Shown piece after piece: positions 1 to 7,675 of a stretch of 45,441 bases of DNA (position 1 is its first letter; each line of letters begins with the position of its first letter). The notes under the pieces are model-generated. The model worked only from the letters and a program-made list of their open reading frames with translations. It was not told where the DNA came from and did no database searches. Location: assembly GCA_018671515.1 (NCBI GenBank), contig JABHHN010000005.1, forward strand, positions 1 through 45,441. The letters run 5' to 3'. Origin of the DNA: an archaeon (GTDB taxonomy: Archaea > Nanobdellota > Nanobdellia > Woesearchaeales > GW2011-AR15). A program made the translations under genes and the position numbers.

Positions 1-1
1 T

Positions 2-121
2 CATAAAACTCAAAAAGTAGAATTTCTGACAAGAGTAATTGCATTTAATATAGATCGATTGATAAGATTGAACAAAAAAGTTATTCTGATAATAATCAGA
101 ATAACAAGGGTTTCATATTAG
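2..121 (+). CDS. 3' end of a truncated ORF, possibly transposase-like
   Basis: An open frame runs in from the left edge and ends at a TAG at 119-121, giving about 39 codons. The motif FLTRVIAFNIDRLIRL recalls the C-terminal helix of some DDE transposases, but that is only an impression from memory. The last residues are encoded by the palindrome at 80-105, so the true gene may have ended earlier. The gene start lies outside the window. It could equally be a chance open frame. Confidence 0.3.
   Translation, partial: HKTQKVEFLTRVIAFNIDRLIRLNKKVILIIIRITRVSY
80..105. repeat. 26-bp perfect inverted repeat
   Basis: GTTATTCTGAT and ATCAGAATAAC are separated by AATA, giving an 11-bp stem and a 4-base loop. 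It lies at the end of the partial plus-strand ORF and about 65 bases past the end of the minus-strand small secreted gene. It could be a bidirectional terminator, the end of a mobile element or an operator. Its outer bases, GTTATT and AATAAC, resemble the lysine-island operators, but the centre is longer. Confidence 0.6.
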
Positions 122-170
122 CCGTAAATATTTATATTAGAATTTAAAAATAATTAAAATAATAATAATA

Positions 171-386
171 TTAGAAACCTGATCCATCAGAAACACCATC
201 ACCTGAGTTAGGTGCAGGACCTGGTGAATCTATGCTAGGTTCTCCATTTTGAATTTGGGATTCCATTCCAGATCCATCAGGAATTCCATCACCTGAATTA
301 GGTGCAGGACCAGAACTAGCAATTACATTTCCACAAAACATGGTTACTACAAGTAGTGCCACCATTAATACCAATTTTTTTCTCAT
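171..386 (-). CDS. Small secreted peptide with duplicated PAPNSGDG motif
   Basis: The 71-aa product begins with a signal peptide (MRKK, a hydrophobic stretch, then ASS). The mature part of about 48 residues contains two copies of a Gly/Pro/Asp repeat of the form GPAPNSGDG-x-x-DGSG, at the start and at the end. I chose the ATG at 386 over the TTG at 398 in the ORF track because GGTGG sits 6 bases upstream of it. I know no named family. Short PAPNSGDG-type exported proteins occur in other archaea as far as I recall, with no assigned function. The acidic Asp/Gly repeats could bind calcium, but that is inference only. Confidence 0.6.
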   Translation of the reverse strand: MRKKLVLMVALLVVTMFCGNVIASSGPAPNSGDGIPDGSGMESQIQNGEPSIDSPGPAPNSGDGVSDGSGF

Positions 387-416
387 TTTTTCCACCAAAT
401 TTTATTTTATTTTATT

Positions 417-432
417 AAGGGTTTCAACCCTT
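417..432. repeat. Hairpin in the leader or promoter of the small secreted gene
   Basis: AAGGGTT-TC-AACCCTT is a perfect 7-bp stem followed on the plus strand by a run of T. No plus-strand gene ends here, so a terminator role is doubtful. It lies 31 bases upstream of the ATG at 386 and may form in the 5' leader of that mRNA. Confidence 0.5.
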
Positions 433-455
433 TTTTTTATTTAATTGTTAAATAT

Positions 456-502
456 ATAATGTGGAACAACATATAATATTTAGCCGGAATAATGTGGAAC
501 AA
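456..502. promoter_or_regulatory. Two 14-bp direct repeats ATAATGTGGAACAA
   Basis: Identical copies of ATAATGTGGAACAA lie at 456-469 and 489-502, a 33-base period of about three helical turns. They lie in the gap between the small secreted gene (start 386) and the end of the regulator gene (659). The spacing suggests a pair of binding sites on one face of the DNA. The protein is unknown; the neighbouring winged-helix regulator is one candidate. Confidence 0.45.
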
Positions 503-658
503 GAGGGAATAATTATTCATTGATACTTAATAAATTAGATATTTTTTTTATATTTTAAGGATTTGTAAGAATTAAATAATTATATTAGAAATTAACAGTA
601 ACATCATCAAGTAAAAATAATAGGTGATATATAAAAAAGATTTTTGTTTTTTAATACA

Positions 659-1006
659 TTACCAATTATCTATTTTTTTTTCAACTTTTTCAGACCAATT
701 TCGAATAATATTTTTTATAATTTTTCTAATTTCAGATTTTGAATTACATTCATAAGTATATATGTAACCACCTTTTTTAAGATTGATCTGGTGTCTTCTT
801 ATAATTTTTTTTTCTGTTAATTTTTTGACTGCTTTTTGTATTGTAGTCAAATTTAATTTTAATTTTTTAGATATGGAATTTGTTGTACATTTTTTATTTG
901 TAATATTAAGAAAATAATTCATTATTAAAAGTTCAGTTCTTGTTAATCCTAATCCACATTTAATAATATCATCTAAATTAAATTGTTTACATGCAAAATC
1001 AATCAT
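659..1006 (-). CDS. Small winged-helix transcriptional regulator (TrmB/MarR-like)
   Basis: This 115-aa protein is mostly one winged-helix domain. LTRTELLIMNYFLN starts helix 1, TTNSISKKLKLNLTTIQKAVKKL is the helix-turn-helix, and KKIIRRHQINLKKGGYIYTYEC is the wing. A basic helix follows that may dimerise. The helical pattern fits archaeal TrmB or MarR-like one-domain regulators. No ligand domain is present, so the signal is unknown. It is transcribed in the same direction as the following secreted-peptide gene and downstream of the thioredoxin-like gene, with a 55-base gap. The targets cannot be told from sequence. Confidence 0.7.
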   Translation of the reverse strand: MIDFACKQFNLDDIIKCGLGLTRTELLIMNYFLNITNKKCTTNSISKKLKLNLTTIQKAVKKLTEKKIIRRHQINLKKGGYIYTYECNSKSEIRKIIKNIIRNWSEKVEKKIDNW

Positions 1007-1061
1007 TTTTATTAGTTCTTATTACAATTTTATTAATTTTATTATTTTTTTTAAATATTAA

Positions 1062-1529
1062 TTATTTTTTAATTAGCTCATTAATCGTATAAACCATTTC
1101 GTTCATTGTTTTTTCATTTCCACAAGATGACATTTTAACATTACCAAATTTATCAAGTATGATCCATGAAGGGACATATTTACATTCAATATTTGTTATT
1201 TTTTCAAAATCAATTTCTTCATTAAAACCTTGTGGGATATCAGTTATATCAAAATAATCATTATTTATTACATTAATCCATATATTTATTTCTTTATTAT
1301 AAACATTATATACTTTTTCTTTAAAAATTGGAAGGGCTTCTTTACAATGACTACAATAAGTTGAACCAAATAAAATTATAGATGGTTTTCCATAAAAATC
1401 AATTAATGTGGAATATGTGTCAATATTATTGTTTTCTATTATTTTATTATTAGAAATTTGACAATTACTTTGAAAAGAAATAAAAAAAATTAAAAAAATT
1501 AAAAATAAAATTTTATTTTGAAATTTCAT
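1062..1529 (-). CDS. Exported thioredoxin-like protein (TlpA type) with CSHC motif
   Basis: The product is 155 aa. An N-terminal hydrophobic segment of about 20 residues ends at FQSNC, which could be a lipoprotein or signal-peptide boundary. A thioredoxin fold follows with the redox motif CSHC near residue 58 and a cis-proline signature YVPSW near residue 120. An extra Cys pair (NIEC and SSCG) may form a structural disulfide. The start codon overlaps the stop of the transporter gene (ATGA), so the two are translationally coupled. It probably acts outside the membrane as a thiol-disulfide exchanger. Its tie to the transporter is inferred from coupling only. Confidence 0.75.
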   Translation of the reverse strand: MKFQNKILFLIFLIFFISFQSNCQISNNKIIENNNIDTYSTLIDFYGKPSIILFGSTYCSHCKEALPIFKEKVYNVYNKEINIWINVINNDYFDITDIPQGFNEEIDFEKITNIECKYVPSWIILDKFGNVKMSSCGNEKTMNEMVYTINELIKK

Positions 1530-2866
1530 TTTTTATTGATTCTACTTAGTACATCTGATTCTGTTATTACACCTTTTAGATTTCCTTTTTCATCAGTAAT
1601 AAGTACTTTATATTCATGCTTTCTTTTCATTGCATTAATAACTTTTTTCAAAGGTACTTTTTCACTGAATTTCAAAGCAGGAATTAATTTTATTGTACTT
1701 AATTTTTGTGTTGTTTTAATTCCATCAGCAAGTAAATTGATAATCATTTCTGATGTAATTAATCCAATTGGATTTTCTTTATTATCCAAAATTGCAACTG
1801 AATGGATATGTTCTTCATCAAGTATTTTAATTGCATCATGCAATATTGAATTTTTGTGAAGAGCAAATACTCCTTCTTCCATAATATCTTTTGCAATGTC
1901 TTCTCGAGCAGGACCAAATATCATATCTGTAAATTTAACATACCATGCAGCAGTCTGAACTTGAATTATATATGCCATAGCTATTATTAATGCAATATCT
2001 GAACCTTGTTTTCCAAATACAGTCATTGCTATTGCTAGAGCAATTGATAAATTTCTCATAACTGTTCCATATACTAATGCAATACTTTCTTCTCTTTTAA
2101 AAAAGAGTTTTCCAACTAATGTACTTAGTAAATAGTTAAATCCATATAGTATTATTAGAGGTATAAATAAGTCAATTAACATTGTTGGTTGAGAAAGTAT
2201 TGTTTTAGCTTTTAATGCCATAGCGACAAAGACAATACCTAATACACCTACAATTGATAGCATAGGAAATTTTTTCTTTATATCTTTTTGATATTTTGCC
2301 ATTCCATATTTCCAAATAACAAATTTTTGAGTCAATTGACCTGCAATCATTGGTAAAAATACTACTAATACAATTTGTTTAAATACATTTGCAAGTGGAA
2401 TTTCTACAACAGTTCCCATTAGCCATTTTGCATAAAGAGGTGTAGCAAGAGACCCTACAATTAATCCAATAACTGTCATTTTTATTGCTTCATTTAAATT
2501 ACCTTTAGCAAATCCTGTCCATGAGATTGTCATTCCGCTTGTAGGTAAAAGTGATGCAAGTAATAATCCTAAAGCAATTAATGGCTTATCAGAAAAAAAT
2601 ATTTTTCCAAGCCCAAATGCAATAAAAGGTATAATTGCAAAATTAATAATTTGAGTCACAATTTGCACTTTTGAATTTCCTTTTAAAAATAATTTTTTTA
2701 TTTGTAAATTAACCATCATTGGATATACCATTAAAAAAGTTAAAGGTAGAATAAAACTTTTTAAAAATTCAGTATTGAAATTTGCACCAAACACAATTCC
2801 AAAAATCATAAAAAAGGGAATAGAAGTTACTAAATTTTTTTTAAGAAAAGATATTTGTTTCCACAT
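1526..2866 (-). CDS. BASS/ACR3-like transporter fused to a CBS pair
   Basis: The 446-aa protein has about ten membrane segments over residues 1-320, in the bile acid:sodium symporter/ACR3 arrangement, with the ACR3-like stretch LLPTSGMTISW followed by FAKGN. About 120 C-terminal residues form two CBS motifs (SVAILDNKENPIGLIT and KVLITDEKGNLKGVIT) that may bind adenine nucleotides. The Cys that ACR3 arsenite carriers have in the corresponding APC-x-x-M segment is Thr here, so arsenite export is not assured. The gene follows the DUF302 gene by 12 bases with a GAGGT ribosome site and overlaps the thioredoxin-like gene. The CBS fusion suggests gating by energy status. The substrate is unknown. 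Confidence 0.8.
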   Translation of the reverse strand: MWKQISFLKKNLVTSIPFFMIFGIVFGANFNTEFLKSFILPLTFLMVYPMMVNLQIKKLFLKGNSKVQIVTQIINFAIIPFIAFGLGKIFFSDKPLIALGLLLASLLPTSGMTISWTGFAKGNLNEAIKMTVIGLIVGSLATPLYAKWLMGTVVEIPLANVFKQIVLVVFLPMIAGQLTQKFVIWKYGMAKYQKDIKKKFPMLSIVGVLGIVFVAMALKAKTILSQPTMLIDLFIPLIILYGFNYLLSTLVGKLFFKREESIALVYGTVMRNLSIALAIAMTVFGKQGSDIALIIAMAYIIQVQTAAWYVKFTDMIFGPAREDIAKDIMEEGVFALHKNSILHDAIKILDEEHIHSVAILDNKENPIGLITSEMIINLLADGIKTTQKLSTIKLIPALKFSEKVPLKKVINAMKRKHEYKVLITDEKGNLKGVITESDVLSRINKK

Positions 2867-2878
2867 TTTTAAATTACC

Positions 2879-3313
2879 TCATTGGATTGCTTCATCAACT
2901 ATTTTTTTAAGAGTTCCCATAATTTTTTTTGACATTGGTGCAATATTTAAATCTGGAAACATCATACCTACCATTGCAGGTTTCATTTTCATAAATCTTA
3001 ATGTAGTTTTTCCATCTTCTCTTGCAATGATTATACTTTTTGGCATCATTACTCCCATATCGTAACTTAATTTTGTAAGTGCTTTATGAGAACTTTTAGC
3101 ATTACATAATTGAACGATTGTATATTCAAAATCTTTATCAAGCGGTAGATTTGCTTTTGTATAAGTTTTCTTTAAATCATGGATTCCTGGAATTGAAAAA
3201 TTATTATTTTTTATTGATTTTTCTAAATCTTTAAATGTAATATCAAATGATTTATCTGTTTCTACTTTATATACAATCTTTCCAATTATAGCTTTTGAAA
3301 TAAGTTTTTTCAT
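2879..3313 (-). CDS. DUF302-family protein
   Basis: This 144-aa protein matches the DUF302 pattern: a short N-terminal strand, a central YTIVQLCNAKSSHKAL segment with the single Cys typical of the family, and a C-terminal MMPKSIIIAREDGKTTL hairpin. There is no signal peptide. It is first in a three-gene operon with the ACR3-like transporter and the thioredoxin-like protein. AGAGGT lies 7 bases upstream of the ATG. DUF302 proteins often occur beside metal or redox genes, and the function is not established. The AGTACT-rich promoter upstream implies that the whole operon is regulated. Confidence 0.75.
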   Translation of the reverse strand: MKKLISKAIIGKIVYKVETDKSFDITFKDLEKSIKNNNFSIPGIHDLKKTYTKANLPLDKDFEYTIVQLCNAKSSHKALTKLSYDMGVMMPKSIIIAREDGKTTLRFMKMKPAMVGMMFPDLNIAPMSKKIMGTLKKIVDEAIQ

Positions 3314-3401
3314 TTTTTATACCTCTGGGAAAAATTTGAAAATATTTTATTTTCATTTTCCTCATTTTTTTATATTAAATTATTATTTTATGGTAATATC
3401 A

Positions 3402-3466
3402 AGTACTGTTTAAAATTACCAGTACTGATAAAATTTATATGTATTATATAAACCTTTTTGAGTACT
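3402..3466 (-). promoter_or_regulatory. Promoter of the DUF302 operon with three AGTACT sites
   Basis: AGTACT occurs at 3402-3407, inside the palindrome CAGTACTG at 3420-3427, and at 3461-3466. On the minus strand a TATA-like TTTATATAA at about 3444-3452 lies between the upstream site and the two downstream sites. The sites therefore flank the TATA box and cover the expected transcription start. This is the layout expected for a repressor. The regulator is not identified. Confidence 0.6.
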
Positions 3467-3547
3467 TATAAAAATATAATGAAAAAAGAAATACTTCTTT
3501 GATTTTTGAATTATTTTATTCAATAAATGATTTGAAAAATAATCTTT

Positions 3548-4144
3548 TTAACTCATTCCACTAAATAAAGTAACCAGAAATGGAATTAATATTGTAAGAA
3601 TTACTCCACTCATTATTGAAATAAAAGCTATTTCATCATTAGTATATTTTTTTATTACGCCTAAAGCAGTGTCCATTGCAGGTGCACCACCAGAAGCAAC
3701 AGCACTTAATTTACCAAATAATTTTACAAATAATGGTGTGAAAATTATTGTAATGACTTCTCTAAACATATTTGTAAGAAATGCAATAGCACCAATCATT
3801 GGGCCCATTGCGTTTGTTATAATAATACTTGATAATGAATAATATCCCATTCCTGAACCAATAGCTAATGTTTCCCAAATAGTAAGTTCAGAAAAAAAAC
3901 TTATTAAAACTGAAAATAATAAACTTCCTATTGCAATTCCTATAGGAATCAGAATTATTTTTAATCCTTTTTTTTTTAAATCAATAAAGACTTTTTTATT
4001 TCCACCAACATCAAATCCAACAGTAAAAAGCATTATCATTAATACTATCTGTGTAAGATTATCAAGGAATGGAATATTTGGAATAATACTAAAATAAGAT
4101 AAAAGAATTCCTAAAATCATTGAGCCAATAATAAATACTATCAT
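3548..4144 (-). CDS. lysO: Lysine exporter LysO, C-terminal half
   Basis: The 198-aa membrane protein matches the C-terminal part of LysO (YbjE, DUF340). It has the family segment LAIGSGMGYYSLSSIII, then NAMGPMIGAIAFLTNM-RE and a small-residue stretch SGGAPAMDTALGVI. Escherichia coli LysO is one chain of about 299 aa; here the halves are separate genes overlapping by ATGA at 4141-4144. LysO exports L-lysine, which fits its place at the end of the lysY-lysZ-lysJ direction. It would relieve excess lysine. The two halves presumably assemble into one transporter. Confidence 0.85.
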   Translation of the reverse strand: MIVFIIGSMILGILLSYFSIIPNIPFLDNLTQIVLMIMLFTVGFDVGGNKKVFIDLKKKGLKIILIPIGIAIGSLLFSVLISFFSELTIWETLAIGSGMGYYSLSSIIITNAMGPMIGAIAFLTNMFREVITIIFTPLFVKLFGKLSAVASGGAPAMDTALGVIKKYTNDEIAFISIMSGVILTILIPFLVTLFSGMS

Positions 4145-4428
4145 TTTGTTGCCCTTTTAGTTTCTATTTTTAAAATAGTTTTATCAATTAATTTTACAAA
4201 AATTATACTTCCTGCAATAGATATAACTGCTAATGAAAATGATAAAAGACCAATTTTTCCAATATTTGAAAATATTTCTTTATTTTGTCCTATTCCAATT
4301 CCCATTAAAAATAATAATGCTAGTACTGAAATATAATATCCTTTATCTACTACTTTTCTTAATTTTTTAGATTTTAGAAAAAATCCAAGAATCATACCTA
4401 AAAATAAAGATAATAAAATTAAAAACAT
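4141..4428 (-). CDS. lysO: Lysine exporter LysO, N-terminal half
   Basis: This 95-aa protein has three predicted membrane segments and the LysO N-terminal pattern (SVLALLFLMGIGIGQNKEIF). It starts one base after the lysJ stop and overlaps the C-terminal half by four bases, so the three genes look translationally coupled. The chain ends in the charged stretch IETKRATK where E. coli LysO continues into its second half. The overlap is a normal start-stop junction rather than a disrupted frame. This looks like a natural two-gene form, known in other archaea and bacteria with DUF340 proteins. Confidence 0.8.
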   Translation of the reverse strand: MFLILLSLFLGMILGFFLKSKKLRKVVDKGYYISVLALLFLMGIGIGQNKEIFSNIGKIGLLSFSLAVISIAGSIIFVKLIDKTILKIETKRATK

Positions 4429-4429
4429 T

Positions 4430-5593
4430 TTATTCAGATAAAACTTTTTTTAGTTTTTCAATAACCAAGTCAACATGCTCTTTCTGGAATGTAAGTGCAG
4501 GTAAGAATCTAATTACTGTACTAACTGATGGGAATGCAAGTATACCTTCATCTTGCAGGGCTTTAAGATATTTAGTTGCCCTTGTTTTTAAGTCAAGACC
4601 AATCATCAATCCCATTCCTCTTACTTCTCTAATTAGAGGTGAATCAATTGCTCTAATTTGTTCCATGAAATAATTACCAACTTCCTCTGCGTTTTCAAGA
4701 CATTTATTTTCATCAATATAATCTAAAACTGCTAAACCTGCAGCACATGCAAGTGGATTTCCACCAAAAGTATTTGTATGTGCACCTTTGAAAAGTTTTT
4801 CTGAGACTTTATCACTAATTAATGTCATACCAATAGGTACACCATTTGCAGGACCTTTTGCAAGACACATTATATCACATGATACACCAAAATGAGTATG
4901 TGCAAATAATTTTCCAGTTCTTCCCATTCCAGTTTGGACTTCATCAAAAATAAGAAGTGTTCCATTTTCATCACATATTTTTTTTACTTCTTCTAAAAAT
5001 TCTTTTGTTGCAGGTTTAATTCCTCCTTCACCTTGAATTGGCTCTAGAATTACTGCAGCAGTTTTTTCAGATATAATTTCCTTTAATGACTGTGCATCAT
5101 TGTATGAAAAATGATTGACATCTTCTAGAAGTGGCATAAAAGCATTATTATATTTTGGAGCTGTTTTTGTAAGTGATAAAGCACCCATTGTCTTTCCATG
5201 ATAACCCATTTTTGTTGCAATTATTTCAGGTCGTCCTGTTGTTGCTCTAGCAAATTTTATTGCAGCTTCAACAGATTCAGTACCTGAATTACAATAGAAA
5301 ACTCTTGTTAAATAATCAGGCGCAGCTTCAACAATTCTTTTTGAATATTCTGCTCTGATATCACTGATAAATGATTGATGAAGATTCATTAATTTATCAA
5401 TCTGATTTTTTATTGCGTCATTAATTTTAGGATTTGCATGACCTAATATTGTAACACCCACATTTGAAAAACAATCTAAATATTTTTTGCCTTGATCATC
5501 ATATAAATATACACCTTCTCCACGTACAAGAGTTATTCCTCTTTTTCCATAAGTTGGAGCAATATAATTCATTTCCATTTCTTCATGATTCAT
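4430..5593 (-). CDS. lysJ: [LysW]-aminoadipate semialdehyde/glutamate semialdehyde aminotransferase
   Basis: The 387-aa class III PLP aminotransferase belongs to the ArgD/LysJ family. The PLP-phosphate site is near YCNSGTESVEAAIKFARA, the cofactor Asp is in LIFDEVQTGMGRTGKLF, and the Schiff-base Lys is in CLAKGPANGVPIG. It transfers an amino group from glutamate to the LysW-bound semialdehyde. The LysW-type assignment, rather than free acetylornithine chemistry, comes from the cluster, which encodes LysW, LysX, LysZ and LysY. GGTGAT precedes the ATG by 5 bases. A 224-base gap with hairpins separates it from lysZ, so it may have its own promoter. Confidence 0.88.
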   Translation of the reverse strand: MNHEEMEMNYIAPTYGKRGITLVRGEGVYLYDDQGKKYLDCFSNVGVTILGHANPKINDAIKNQIDKLMNLHQSFISDIRAEYSKRIVEAAPDYLTRVFYCNSGTESVEAAIKFARATTGRPEIIATKMGYHGKTMGALSLTKTAPKYNNAFMPLLEDVNHFSYNDAQSLKEIISEKTAAVILEPIQGEGGIKPATKEFLEEVKKICDENGTLLIFDEVQTGMGRTGKLFAHTHFGVSCDIMCLAKGPANGVPIGMTLISDKVSEKLFKGAHTNTFGGNPLACAAGLAVLDYIDENKCLENAEEVGNYFMEQIRAIDSPLIREVRGMGLMIGLDLKTRATKYLKALQDEGILAFPSVSTVIRFLPALTFQKEHVDLVIEKLKKVLSE

Positions 5594-5686
5594 TTTCTAT
5601 CACCAGTTTAATTTTTTTTATTATTATAATAGTTTTATTTTCTATTTTTTAAATTTCTAACTTTTTTACTTTTTATATTTTAATTT

Positions 5687-5758
5687 AAGACCCTTTGGGT
5701 CTTTTTTTATATGTAAGTTTTTTAGAAAAAAACTTACTAAGGGAAGGGTCGAAGACCC
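5687..5758. repeat. Cluster of three hairpins between lysZ and lysJ
   Basis: AAGACCC-TTT-GGGTCTT (5687-5703), GTAAGTTTTTT-AGA-AAAAAACTTAC region (5713-5737) and GGGTC-GAA-GACCC (5746-5758) follow one another. The first and third share the GACCC/GGGTC arms, so alternative pairings between them are possible. They could attenuate or process the lysZ-lysJ transcript. No clear U-run follows on the minus strand. Confidence 0.6.
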
Positions 5759-5817
5759 AAATTGTTGATGAAACATTTTTATCTGAAAAACAAAATAATT
5801 TTTATTCAGAAATGTAT

Positions 5818-6621
5818 TTATCCTATTACTGTTCCATTACCTTCTAATGCAGATGTCAATGGTTTTTCAATTCTTGCATCACCAAAATAGATTTTTCCTG
5901 CACCTTTATCAAATGCTTCTTTTGCATGAAGTATTTTTTTTTTCATTCTTCCTTTTGCATGTTCAAGCATTGACATTATATCATTCTTTTCTATTTTTTT
6001 AATCAATGTTGATTCATCAGTATAATCTTTTAATAATCCAGGTGCTTCAAATAAACTTACAATTTTTTCAGCTTTTAGTGCTCCTGCAATTGCAGCTACA
6101 ATTCTATCATTATCTGTATTTATTCCATCTCCTTCAAAACTTATTGCAGGCGGACAGATTACAGGTGTATATCCTTTTTCTAATAAAGTATTTAGAAGAT
6201 CAGTATTGACATTTTCTACAGTTCCTGTGTAATTTCCACGTAGCATTTTTACTTTATCTCCTTCAACTACTTTTACTCTGTCTTTTCTTCTGCCTTCTAA
6301 AAGCTTACCATCCATTCCACTAAGACCTAATGCATTTATACCTAATTTTTGTAATTTAGTTACAATTCTTTTATTTGCAATTCCGCAATATACCATCATG
6401 AAAATCTCAAGAGTTTTTTCATCAGTAAATCTTGATGAATATCCACTTGGGCTTTTTACAATTTTTTCAGGATTTCCTAATTTTTGAGAAATTTCTTTCA
6501 TCTCATGATTAGCACCATGGACAATTATGATTTTTTCATCAATTGTAGAAACGTCTTTTAGTATGTTATCTAGGTTGTCAGTTACTCCTTTGCCTCCACC
6601 TATTTTTAGTATGATTACCAT
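5818..6621 (-). CDS. lysZ: [LysW]-aminoadipate/glutamate kinase
   Basis: This 267-aa amino acid kinase has the ArgB/LysZ pattern: ILKIGGGKG at the N-terminus for phosphate binding, IIVHGANHEM, SPSGYSSRFTD for substrate recognition, and GINTDNDRIVAAIAGALKA for nucleotide binding. It phosphorylates the side-chain carboxylate of the amino acid attached to LysW. The ATG lies 12 bases after lysY, with GTGAT just upstream. Only one lysZ exists here for two carriers and three ligases, so it must serve all branches or some branches use other enzymes. Confidence 0.9.
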   Translation of the reverse strand: MVIILKIGGGKGVTDNLDNILKDVSTIDEKIIIVHGANHEMKEISQKLGNPEKIVKSPSGYSSRFTDEKTLEIFMMVYCGIANKRIVTKLQKLGINALGLSGMDGKLLEGRRKDRVKVVEGDKVKMLRGNYTGTVENVNTDLLNTLLEKGYTPVICPPAISFEGDGINTDNDRIVAAIAGALKAEKIVSLFEAPGLLKDYTDESTLIKKIEKNDIMSMLEHAKGRMKKKILHAKEAFDKGAGKIYFGDARIEKPLTSALEGNGTVIG

Positions 6622-6633
6622 TTAGATCACTAA

Positions 6634-7674
6634 TTATATAGGATGAAGTCCAGGGAATTCAAGACCTGTTTCTTCATCAAATCCACACATGATATTCATG
6701 CATTGTATTGCTTGTCCTGCTGCACCTTTCATTAAATTGTCTATTGCACTCATAATAACAACTCGATTTGAATGAGGATCTTTTTCAAAACCTACATCAC
6801 AATAATTTGATCCAGCAAGAATTTTTGGTTCAGGATATCTATATACTCCATGTCTTTCTTTGACAATTCTTATGAATGGTTCATCACTATATTCTTGTCT
6901 GTATATTTTCCAGATGTCTTTGTCTTCTAGAGGTTCTTTTAAGAATACATGAGATGTTGCAAGGATTCCTCTGACAAGATCGGTTGAAGTTGCACTAAAA
7001 TGAATTGTATCTGTTTTTAATTCTTGTAGTGCTTCTGCCATATGTCTATGTCCTGTTGGTTTATAGCTTCTAAGTACATCTTTTCTTTCAGGATGGTGTG
7101 ATCCTAATGAGGGTTTGTTTCCACCTTCGCTTGATCCACCTTTTACTTCAACAACAGTTTTTCCATGTTCAATAAGATTATTTTTATATAATGGATAAAG
7201 ACCAAGAATTGTTGCAGTTGCATTGCATCCTGCAGCAGCTACATACTTTGCATTTTTTATTTCTTCTCTATGTAATTCAGGGATTCCATAAACAAATTTA
7301 TCTAAAAATTCTGGGTTTGGGTGATCATAATTATACCATTTTTTATAATCTTCAATTGTATTTAATCTGAAATCTCCACCTTTGTCAATTATTTTGTCTG
7401 CATATTCTGATAGGCTTTCAATTTTTTCTGAACTTACTTTATGTGGAAGTCCAAGTAGCATTACATCAACTTTCTGTAAGTCATTAATGCTTGTGAATTT
7501 CATTTTTGTCTTTTTTCTTAAATTTGGATGTACAATATGCACAAATTTTCCAATATTACTCTCAGATGTAACTTGTACAACTTCTACAAATGGGTGTGCT
7601 AATAGAAGTCTTAATGCTTCTCCACCAACATAACCACTTCCACCTATGATTGAAACTTTAATTTTATTTTCCAT
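6634..7674 (-). CDS. lysY: [LysW]-aminoadipyl/glutamyl phosphate reductase
   Basis: The protein is an ArgC-type reductase of 346 aa. A Rossmann motif VSIIGGSGYVGGEALRLL begins the NADPH domain, the catalytic Cys is in AAAGCNATATILGLYPLY, and HxPERKD and YKPTGHRHMAE form the substrate pocket. It reduces the LysW-bound acyl phosphate to the semialdehyde. The ORF-track GTG at 7686 is part of GGTGAT, so I place the start at the ATG at 7674, one base past the stop of the B3/B4 gene. Context makes it LysY rather than free ArgC. Confidence 0.9.
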   Translation of the reverse strand: MENKIKVSIIGGSGYVGGEALRLLLAHPFVEVVQVTSESNIGKFVHIVHPNLRKKTKMKFTSINDLQKVDVMLLGLPHKVSSEKIESLSEYADKIIDKGGDFRLNTIEDYKKWYNYDHPNPEFLDKFVYGIPELHREEIKNAKYVAAAGCNATATILGLYPLYKNNLIEHGKTVVEVKGGSSEGGNKPSLGSHHPERKDVLRSYKPTGHRHMAEALQELKTDTIHFSATSTDLVRGILATSHVFLKEPLEDKDIWKIYRQEYSDEPFIRIVKERHGVYRYPEPKILAGSNYCDVGFEKDPHSNRVVIMSAIDNLMKGAAGQAIQCMNIMCGFDEETGLEFPGLHPI

Positions 7675-7675
7675 T

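Noticed and set aside
417-432. Terminator for a plus-strand gene
   Set aside because: The hairpin is followed by T on the plus strand, but no plus-strand gene ends nearby, so I keep it only as a hairpin.
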